Part shown: in pieces, positions 54,880 to 64,000 of the stretch
Layout: each line of letters begins with the position of its first letter
How positions within the stretch are numbered: position 1 is the first letter of the stretch
DNA from: Pomphorhynchus laevis
Taxonomy: Eukaryota > Acanthocephala > Palaeacanthocephala > Echinorhynchida > Pomphorhynchidae
Assembly: GCA_012934845.2 (NCBI GenBank)
Contig: WNNJ02003409.1
Span: 62,001 to 126,000, forward strand
Length of the DNA: 64,000 nt
Direction: 5' to 3'
Translations under genes and position numbers: made by a program
Notes under the pieces: generated by a model
What the model saw: only the letters and a program-made list of their open reading frames with translations
The model's database searches: none
What the model was told of the DNA's origin: nothing

Positions 54880-56689
54880 TTAATATAATCTTAATTTCTT
54901 TTATTGATAAAAATTTGGAAGATTTTCATTAATTTGGAAGATTATGTAAATTTGGAAATGTAAAACCAACTTTGTTTTGTAAGTTTTACATTTTTAATAT
55001 ATCGCTTTGTATAAAGCGATTTTATTAAACTATATATTAATTAGACTATAATTTAACTATAATATACTTAAATATACTTAAACTATATATACCTAAACTA
55101 TATATTATAATCATACGAGAAATCATGGTCTAAAAAGCTAAAAGCCATGATTTTATTATTACACAAACATGCACATCATTCAGAAAAAAAACAGTTCATT
55201 AAAAGTGCATGCACATATCGAGCTTGTAATTGTTATTAAAAATATAAAAGTCAAATGATTAATTGAAGATATAAAGCTGTGATTGTAAAATAATTATAAT
55301 TTGAGGTGTTATAATTTGCATGTTGTATATCTTATAGCCCGTGTTCAAATCAAAATATACAAATCTAAAGAAAAAGTTTTTGTTTAAATCTTTTTTAGGT
55401 TTTCATATATAAATTGGTATTCCCGTATACTATGGAGCGTTTTTCCTTCTCTTATACATTCCGACACTGCTTTAATAGAGTTCTTGAGTTCCTGATTATT
55501 TACTCCGCGTAATAGTATCCATTAAGCTAAGATCAGCATTTTATTAGATTATTATCAATTATATTTTTATCATATGTAAATATTTTATTATTTTTCAATT
55601 ATTTTGTTATTTTTAAATATCTTTATTATATTTAATTTGTATCAACAATTTGATATCAACATAAAGAAATTCACTGTTAAATTTTTAATTTCTAATAATG
55701 ACGGTGAAAGCAGATATCCAAATATTGAATTCAAATTATGTTTAATGTCAAATCATTTTAACACTTTTTGATCCTATCAATCAGTTACGAATATTTGCAT
55801 AACTCGCGCTCAATATTCAATTAAATAAAATATAAAATTAAATAAAGTTAATTTTTTTTCATCATTGATATCTCTAATCAATTGTGACACAATTTATCTT
55901 TTACCTGAAAAAATAATAGTTTTCAAGTTGGATAATATCTTAAGATTTTGCTATTCTCATATTTTGCTTAAAAGTAACGCCTGTTCTAAACTACAAATTT
56001 AATTTCACGGATTTTTCAATCCAAAATTAAAAAATCAATTATCAAAGTTACCAGAATATTTTTATCGAAACATAAAATTGTATTTAAATGATCATTACAT
56101 AAGAAAAGCAAGAAAAGCAACGCAAAATAGGGGTACGTCTTTTATCAGTAATGCTTGACTGCATATTTGAAGAAATTTTGGTTTATTTCATAGAATCACT
56201 TTAATAACATAAGCCACTTTGCATTTAATCTAATGTTATATATACTAATGCATTCAAATTTACATTTTGTAAAACAAATGCATATTTCTGTTTCGAATGG
56301 CGTTACAAGAAATCGATAATTAAAAGAATTTATTAAGAAACCTTGAATCCTATTCAAAATTAATATTAAATAAGCAAAATCAAATATTCATTACACTGTG
56401 AAAATAATTGCGTTGTAAAAACAAGTACGAATTGTTTGAAGAAACAATTTTGTGTAAAAAACATGTAGTCTTTACGTAAGTAAATAAAATGTAGTATTTA
56501 CGCTAATCGTTTTTAAAATTTAACAAAAATAAATGAAATAATTATTTAATTTTTTTTCTTTATTTAATTCTCAAATATGGGAAGAAAAATAATGAACTAA
56601 ATTTAAACTGTCAAATAGTAAAATATTAATATAATATAAAATAATAAAAAAAATATATAAATATTATTTATTACTTAATTAAGAAGCGT
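54880..56689. other. AT-rich DNA, no gene seen
   Basis: No coding exon, tail or foldback was recognised. The missing transporter start exon could lie here (minus strand) but no ATG with a fitting phase-1 donor could be picked out with confidence. Confidence 0.45.
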
Positions 56690-57110
56690 TTGAACAAATA
56701 TTAGTAAAAATAAATTCAAACGCTTAAGTGGAAAATCTTTATAGATAAATAATATACTTTGTATAAGACACTGGATAATCGAATTTCGCCAGAGGAAATA
56801 CGTTATAAACATTTGGGCTAGCTGCTATGCTGGGTCGAGGAATTAGGGGCCGGAAACTGATATCATAGCAGTTCTTTTTAAAGACCTCTAATCTTTATTC
56901 TGATACATCGTCTGTTATTTATTAGTCAATTCATAAAAATGACTTTTATTTTAAATTTCAATTTTTTATTTTAACATGATATAAATATAAATAAAAATGT
57001 CGCAAAATGTTTGAAATATTTTATAATTATTTATTATTTATCTTTATTTTTGATTTATATATAGTATAAAATACGTAGACTCAGTTATCTGATCCCTTGT
57101 ATTTGATTAA
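56690..57110 (+). mobile_element. Penelope-like element 3' end
   Basis: C-terminal codon scrap (CAAACGCTTAAGTGGAAAATC), terminal module at 56750-56905 (CTGCTATG ... TCATAGCAG, TTAGGGGCC, CCTCTAAT), and tail ending AATACGTAGACTCAGTTATC at about 57085. CTGATGA is not kept here. Confidence 0.8.
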
Positions 57111-57114
57111 AATC

Positions 57115-57650
57115 GTGTCTTTGTCTTTTAACTTGATATAAATATACATTGTAAAAAATCGTATATAATTATTTATTATTTATCTTTATTTTAAATTTAT
57201 ATATAGTAAAACATACGTAGACTCAGTTATCTGATCTGATTTCCAAATAAGTATAGAATGCGTCGTTAAAACGTATTATAATAAGGTACACTAGATAATC
57301 AAATTTTCATCACAGGAAATACGCTATTAGCATATATTTGGCCCCGCTGATATGTTGGGTCGAGGAAAAGGGGCCAAAACCTGATACATAGCAGTTCCTC
57401 TTTGTGGCCTCTATTCATTATTCTGATACATCGTTTACTATTTATTAGTCAATTCATAAACATTGACTTTAATTTTAAATTTTAAATTTTTATTTTAACT
57501 TGATATAATAAATTATATAAAATTTTATAAAAACTATTTATTAAGTAAAATTATTCTTTATTTTAATTTTTAAATGTTAGCTTGCATCATTTTTAATTTA
57601 TAAATAATATAAAAGACAGACTCAGTTATCTGATTTGTAACAAAAATCAA
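57115..57650 (+). mobile_element. Two further Penelope-like tails
   Basis: A bare tail ends ATACGTAGACTCAGTTATC at about 57212-57232. A longer copy (57285-57640) has the terminal module (GGCCCCGCTGATATGTTGGG, AGGGGCC, CCTCTATTC) and ends AGACTCAGTTATCTGATTTG. Confidence 0.78.
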
Positions 57651-58302
57651 AAGCTATCATTTGAAACAATTAAGATTTTAATGAACAGCTTTGTCAAACT
57701 TTAAATCGTGCAGTGGATACTCTCAAATACTGGATAAAGAAATATTCATAAATTGCTTGATATTTCAGCATGAATATATACAAGTTCATATTATCAGTAT
57801 ATTCGTAGAAATGGATCAAAACAAGTCACTTTGGTAAAATGACATTAGATAAAAAATGAAATTAGTCAATTCATTTGAATTTCAATTTTAAATTTTAACC
57901 TGATATAAATTATAAAAAGTCTTATATAGCAATCATTTATTATTCATTATTTAATTATTTAAATTTTATTTAGCATTATTTCTCATTATTTTTAAGAAAG
58001 GCTACAATAAACAGCTGAATAAAATCTCATCCATAAATTGTACTTATGGATAGATAATAATCAACACAAAAAAGAGTTTTCATACAGTAATAATTTCGAA
58101 AAAATTATCTATTATCTAGACTAATCGGTCTAAAATTATCTAGACTAATCGGTCTAGACTAATTTGGGAAATTATTTATTATTTATTTTATTTAGCATTA
58201 TTTTCAATTTATAAATAACATAAAATACCTAGACTGTATTAGCTTATCTGATGTGATGACTTCCTTCTGAACATTGTTTCGATCCCATTTCCAAAATTAC
58301 AG
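57651..58302 (+). other. Degraded PLE tails and spacer
   Basis: 57855-57985 and 58165-58260 are recognisable pieces of the PLE AT tail (TTTTAAATTTTAACCTGATA, TAAAATACCTAGACTG); the rest is unrecognised. Confidence 0.5.
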
Positions 58303-58812
58303 CATTAAATAGGATTAAAGCAACGTGCAGAATGAGCCATTAAAATTTCAATTGTAACAATTATTTCACAGGCATATCAATGTTATATTAAATATTTAAC
58401 TTTAATATTATTTTTTTTTAAAATTTTAAATGATATTTATATGACTTCTGTATCAATTTCAAAATATATAAAAGCAATTTGATATGTATCTCCTAATCTC
58501 ACTCACAACGATTGATGTATAGTATAAATAGTATAAATAGTATATAAATAGTATAAAATACGTAAACTCAGTTAGCTGATTTGATTTCTTTCAAAAATTA
58601 TATTTTATTATTCAATTGATGTGTATATTAATATAATATATTAATATTATATCAATATAATATATTACATATTATGTTTTTGCAGATTTTTATTTTAAAT
58701 TTCAATTTTAAATTTTAACTTGATAGTAATATAATTATTTATCTAATTATAATTAGATAATCTTAATTATAATAATCTTAATAATAATTATAATTATAAT
58801 ACAGAGTTTTAT
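58303..58812 (+). repeat. 500-bp repeat block, copy 3
   Basis: Near-identical to 45735-46234. Followed by two more PLE-tail ends (about 58850 and 59015). Confidence 0.9.
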
Positions 58813-59106
58813 TTGTATTATACATATTTTTTGTATATACATAGTATATAAACTCTGTTAGCTGATCTGATTTCTTTCAGAGATTATATATTTATTATAT
58901 ATTTATTTCATCAATTATTCAATTGATGTGTGTATTCTGCAGAACAAAATGCATAACTTATTTATTATTCATTTTATTTATTTAATTTTTTTAATTTATA
59001 AATAGTATTAAATACGTAGACTCAGATTGTTGATCTGATTTGTTTCATAAACTACACTTTAATCGATTTAATCTGATTAATTCCAATACCATAATTTGAT
59101 AGGTCA

Positions 59107-59749
59107 ATGAGCATGTCTCAATCATCGCTGCACAAATTAAGTAGCCTTACTGAAAACAAACAAATTTCTAAACAAATTAGGCATGAAAATAAAGAAGTAA
59201 TCAAGAAAAATACTAAAAATATTGATATAGATCATGTTCGATTAGGTACTTACTGGATAAGCCAAAATGATGAAAGTGTCATCGGCTAAATTAAAGTATT
59301 GGGGATCTTTTTATTTAATAAAAAGATAATCATATGATGCAATTGCTACGACATATTACACCTAACTAGGCACTGGCGATATGCAGATGAGGCGAAACAG
59401 TCAATATCAATAATTGCCAATCTGAAGGAATATATACGATTAGACATAAAACAGTTTCAGGGATATAATAACGAAAGAGTTAACAAAAGTGTTTCGGTAT
59501 CAATCGAGCCACATTTAATGCCACTTAGCGGTGAAGTGGTTTTTGAGAATAAAGTTAAAACGAAGGATAACAACACAAGACTTGATGTTTACTTTGACGA
59601 AACGGTGATTAATGAATATTTACACTTTCAGACACTTGGATCCTTCCTACTCATCCCCAAGAATGACAGACCATTCAATTGCCACAAAATAAGACAGCAA
59701 GTAAAGAAATTTTGTTATTTGAACATGCAACCTTCTACCCGATTGTGAT
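59107..59749 (+). pseudogene. Possible degraded coding region, family unknown
   Basis: Two open stretches, 59107-59289 (60 codons, Lys-rich) and about 59430-59749 (EYIRLDIKQFQGYN, GEVVFENKVKTKDN, TRLDVYFDETVINEYLHFQT, LIPKNDRPF), on the same strand. Composition is less A+T-rich than the flanks and looks protein-like. I recognise no domain; it could be a transposase or retroelement remnant, or exons of a host gene. Confidence 0.35.
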
Positions 59750-60372
59750 AGATTTTTAAGGAGTGCTCGAGCAAGCAACGGGTGTTCAAGCAAATAGCAA
59801 AAACTATCCTCCAGTAGCTGTCTGCTAATGTCTGCATTGTTACATTAGCAACAATGATTCGTAATACATTAGCAACGACTACTGCCCTGTGCATCCGGGC
59901 AAATCGTTCAATTGTTCTATGAAATCGTTACTTTCAAGCCAATTGTATTCTTTGATTGTACTTTGATCAATGAACTCTACATCAAATTGGAGAAATCTTT
60001 ACAATAAAGATCATTATCATTTTATATTCTTGAAAAGATTTCAATATATCCTAATTACAAAAATGTATGTCATCGTTGTATTCACTCCAAAATCTACTTT
60101 TTCATTTTAATTCGTAGTCCACTCCTACAGCTCAAGAACTAAATGTGTTGTTGCTTTGTCATCGCTTTATTAAGATATTATGCACTATAGGCGAGTATAA
60201 TTCCTTTGCGTAGTGTCTTAAACGCTTCATTGTTGAATTTTAACTGTGTGTGAGATGCGTATATATGTAACCTATTACGTTCGCATGAAATTCATATAAG
60301 AAAAGCAGCAAAGATTTGTATTCCCGTTGATTTTTGACATTTGCTTGATACCGCATTGTACATTTAAAAAAC
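59750..60372. other. Spacer, possible 5' region of the small gene below
   Basis: Slightly less A+T-rich than average; no element recognised. Confidence 0.4.
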
Positions 60373-60652
60373 ATGAGCGGAGTACGATTTTCTGATAAAG
60401 ATGAGATAATCTTAATTTCAACGGTGAGTTTACACTATGTAATCCTAATTAATTATATGTTCTATAGCGTGATACTCATTTTAGCGTACATTGACAATAG
60501 TCCTGCATAACTTGCCAAGAAATCTATTAAATAGGATAATAAATTGCAAAGACATTTAATTTTAGGTCGCCACTACTAGTAACGATTTCAAAAGCGACAG
60601 TGTTAAATATGTATTAAGATCTCCAACCAAAATTATAAGATATCAAAATTAA
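60373..60652 (+). CDS. Possible small spliced gene or first exons
   Basis: ATG at 60373 opens MSGVRFSDKDEIILIST up to a strong GTGAGT donor at 60424. A TTTTAG acceptor at 60565 continues in phase as VATTSNDFKSDSVKYVLRSP and ends at a TAA (60650). The intron would be 142 bp. A second donor (GTATTA after 60610) could instead extend the gene beyond. Support is only the ATG, the donor and acceptor quality, and phase agreement, so this may be chance. Confidence 0.3.
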
Positions 60653-60721
60653 AAATTTATACTAAATTCAGATTTGAACTAATAGCATTCAGAATGTACA
60701 TCTAAAAATATGCATCTCTTG

Positions 60722-60950
60722 ATAAAGAATTATTAGAGCTGGATCAAAGAAAATAGAATTGTTTATTGATATTTAACAAACCTCTGTTAGCATCTTCGGA
60801 AAATTACTGAAGATGATAACAATGGTGATTTTCGAAGAAATATTCAATAATTTTCATTATTGGATCATTATAAGGTAATTTTTTGAAGATGCTCACAGAG
60901 GTTAGCGAAATACAAATAAAATTTGTTTCCTTTTTTGATCCAGCTCCAAA
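60722..60950. repeat. Foldback family E, copy E5
   Basis: Ends TTGATAAAGAATTATTAGAG / GATCCAGCTCC. Arms are interrupted by an internal partial duplication (a second GAAGAT...GAAGAAATATT unit). Right arm: TTTTTGAAGATGCTCACAGA then GGTTAGCGAAATA at about 60881-60912. Confidence 0.82.
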
Positions 60951-61789
60951 TAGGAGTATTTCTTAAAAAAAATTTAAAGAATATTTACATTTACTGATTT
61001 TTTTGTTTATAAAAAATTATTTATTTAAATTATTACTAATTTCTTTTTGTAGGAAATATTGAATTCAGATTTGACAAAATCCTGGATTTTCTAATTAGCA
61101 AATAGATACAGTGGATTACTTATACTAATTAGCAGTAACGATGGTTTCTCTTAAGCTACATTAATCTGAAGAATTTTAATATACTCGAAATAATCACATC
61201 GGAATGTTTACTAAGTAAATTTTATAATGCAGAACAACTTATTAATCTGAATTTTAAACTTTTTGAAAATTTATGGAATGGAACCAAAGAAACGACATTA
61301 AATTCGATAAAAAAATCCAGTTCAATATTTCAATAGCGGCTGCTATCACCCTCAGGAACTGCTGTTTCACAACACGCAAAGGTTGTGTAGATTCTTATAA
61401 GGTTCTTATATTAAAGTTTTATCGCATTAAAAATTTCAAAAAAATCCTGTACAAGAAACTATTTACTTTTTCTATTTAACAAAATTAACTTAGTTGTTAT
61501 AGCAGACTCAAATATACGAGCAAAAACTTATTGACTGAAGATTTTCAATATATACGAGCTCGAACGGCTCGAGAGATAAATCAATTCAAAATAGTATAAT
61601 TATTTGAGCGTTTTACTTTGTTTAAATAAGGATTTTTAATAAAGTTATAAACGCTTATTTTTATTATTAACAAAATATTTAAAATAATAGATCATTGTTG
61701 AGCGATATTTAAGTTTGTGACATTATAAAATTCCTTTCTAAAATTGTAAAAAATGTGAAATTCAAAAATGATAAAAATTTAAAGAACAA
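60951..61789. other. AT-rich DNA, no supported gene
   Basis: An open frame at 61273-61479 has no recognisable features; the words ATACGAGCTCGAACGGCTCG (about 61553) form a short hairpin. Confidence 0.45.
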
Positions 61790-62885
61790 TTATAGGTACA
61801 ACTATATTTAGACATGTAAAAGGTGTTCCAATGGGTGGTAAAAGTAGCCCAATTATAGCTGACTTGTTTTTAAGCTTTATAGAATATGAATTTGTTCATA
61901 ACTGTGTAAAAACTAAATCTAGACTACATAAATATATGAAATATATGTTTCGATACATTGATGATATATGTGTATTTAATTCTAATAATTTTTATTCAAT
62001 AAGCGAACAAATTTATCCAGGTCGTCCTATTCTTAAAAGCTAATATTAATGATAAAGAATGTATATATCTAGATATAAACATTAAATTAACATCAATTAA
62101 AACTACTATTAATTTATATCGTAAAGATGACATTTAAATTTACAAGAAACATATTTTTGCATGAGCATTCATGCATACCATATAATATAAAATATAATAC
62201 ATTAAATAATGAAATTTTAAGAATTGCAACAATATGTAATGATATTGGCTTTCTTCAAAATCATTTAAATAATTTAATAGATACATATTTTAAACTAGGT
62301 TACTATAAAAATAACATCAAGCAGAAAATAGTAAAATATATAAATCAACACAATAATATTAAAAATAAATTTAAAATCATTAGCGGAAAATTTTTATGGA
62401 TGGAGAATAAATAATATATTTTGTATTAGAATAAGATACTAGATAGTTTTATCAAAGGAAATACATCATTAGCATGTATTTGCCTCCGCTGCTATGTTAG
62501 GTAGAGGAGTTAGGGACCGAAAGCTGATAGCATAGTAGTTCCTCCTGATGACCTCTAATCCTTATTCTGAAATAACATCTGTTATTTATTAGTCAATTCA
62601 TGAAAATTGACGTTTATTTTAAATTTCAATTTTTTTATTTTAACTTGATTTAAATTATAAGAAATCTTAAAACAATTATTAATTTTATTATTTAATTATA
62701 AAATTTTGATTTAGCAATATTATGTTTTGTTTATTTTATAATATTAATATTATATATATTAATATTATATATTATTAATATATTATTAATTTTAAATTAT
62801 AGAAAATCTAAAAACAGTTATTTACTTTATTATTTGTTTATTTTATAATTATATTAAATACGTAGATTCAGTTAGCTGATTTGAT
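61790..62885 (+). mobile_element. Penelope-like element P11 (5'-truncated RT and 3' end)
   Basis: The RT begins within motif B (GVPMGGKSSPIIADLFLSF, about 61823) and continues through YMKYMFRYIDDICVFN (about 61936) to IYPGRPIL. The C-terminal part (62127-62412: EHSCIPYNIKYNTLNNEILR, GFLQNHLNNLIDTYF, GKFLWMENK) ends with a stop at the same place as in P2. The terminal module (62425-62570) and AT tail end ATACGTAGATTCAGTTAGC at about 62857. No C-terminal GIY-YIG domain. Few breaks; among the younger copies. Confidence 0.88.
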
Positions 62886-64000
62886 TATTTAGAATATTGA
62901 ATATTCATTTTTATGCAATTTTTAATTTATTTATAGAATGGAACCAAATAGCAAGCTCAAATATACAAGCAAAAACTTTTGATTGAGGAGCTTTAATGTA
63001 AAAATATAATGAAGTTTTACATTATATTATATTTATTTAATTTAAGTTTTATATACAAAACTTTAATATAAGAAACTTTTGCGTGCTTTTGAAACAGTAG
63101 TTCCTGATAATATATTTATATAATATGTAAATATATTTAATATATTAAATATATTAAAGTTTTACGATAAAACTTTAATATAAGAAACTTTAACGTGCTT
63201 TTGTAACAGTACTTCTTGATAATAACAACAGCTATCGAAATATTGAACTAAACATTTTTATAGAATAGATTGTCGTTTCTTCAATTCCATACTATAAATA
63301 AATAATTAACTTAATTGAGCGAACGCTACTTTAAATAGGTCTCGTTTGGATTCATTTAATTACGAAACATTAATACGTAATCATTAAAATAACGTACAAA
63401 GAATGAAATAGAAAATACTTATTTCAATATATATTTCTGTTGTATAATTATACAAAATAAGTATATTTATATACTTATTAATATATAAGTTAATATATAT
63501 ACTTGCCGATAATTTATTATCATATAAATTATATGATTGCACATAATTATAAATTATAATTATAAATTCATATAATTTGCTTATAAATCATATAATTGCA
63601 TATGTAAATATCTTGAAACCTTTTTAACATTTTATATTGTTTTATTTTAACATGTCAACTTTAATATTTTCGTTGTAAGTGAACAATAAATTTTGTTAAG
63701 TCTAATTGCTTATATATAATATGTCATTAGTTATGCCATTAGTTATCAATGAAATAATTAAGACGGCGAGAAAATCTATTGCTCAAGAATACAAGTGATA
63801 ATCTTAAATAGACTTATCATAAATCTATTGTATATATAATATATTATATATATTATATATAATTTATTTAATGGTATACATCAAGTAAATATTTGTTCAA
63901 CACATTTGCCATTCTCAGCGTATCCTGAGCTAATTAACAAAAATTAGTTTATTTAAGACTCGATTTAAGTCACGAAAAACTATTGCTTCACAAAAATGCT
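62886..64000. other. AT-rich DNA, no gene seen
   Basis: Contains two related stretches around 63025-63090 and 63165-63215 (TTTAATATAAGAAACTTT, CGTGCTTTTG, AACAGTA) forming a tandem pair of about 120 bp; otherwise simple AT sequence. Confidence 0.5.

Overview
The window is about 70% A+T and eukaryotic. It has a host gene with GT-AG introns (one only 47 bp), and the intron and flank DNA is packed with degenerate non-LTR retrotransposons, Penelope-like elements (PLEs), foldback elements, satellites and TA microsatellites. A phosphate/sialin-type transporter gene together with this repeat mix suggests an AT-rich arthropod (insect or mite); the sequence does not support a finer placement. Nothing bacterial, CRISPR-like or rRNA/tRNA-gene-like was seen.

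Host genes. On the minus strand an SLC17-type major facilitator gene can be assembled from ten coding exons, from 39.9 kb (N-terminal side) down to the stop at 12.16 kb. All exon phases agree and every family landmark is in order; only the start exon was not found. The exon carrying the first membrane helix exists twice (39.7 and 53.1 kb) inside a near-identical 1.97-kb duplication. A second minus-strand gene (8.5-9.2 kb) encodes an unrecognised 230-residue protein. A possible small first exon lies at 60.37 kb on the plus strand.

Layout. 0-1.3 kb: satellite and a GC-richer foldback with a hammerhead-like core. 1.3-8.2 kb: two copies of LINE family A head to head. 8.5-12.1 kb: the 230-aa gene, a long palindrome and a PLE fragment. 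12.1-14.5 kb: last two transporter exons around a PLE. 14.7-25.6 kb: a family A cluster inside one transporter intron (A3 and A4 head to head, then A4, A5, a mini-element and A6 head to tail). 25.6-39.9 kb: remaining exons between a 50-bp-TIR element, foldbacks, a 97-bp minisatellite and PLE tails. 41.8-45.5 kb: a second LINE family (B) inserted into a PLE tail. 48-53 kb: pieces of a third retroelement (C) with a cysteine-rich region, a reverse transcriptase and a C-terminal nuclease-like module. 53-64 kb: second copy of the duplication, PLE tails and one better PLE copy.

The most interesting theme is that several unrelated foldback or retroelement families carry hammerhead-ribozyme-like core words (CTGANGA and GAAA/GAAAC) at the ends of complementary arms whose sequence differs from family to family. 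The transporter is the only well-supported host system; the rest of the window is largely the record of elements inserting in and around it.
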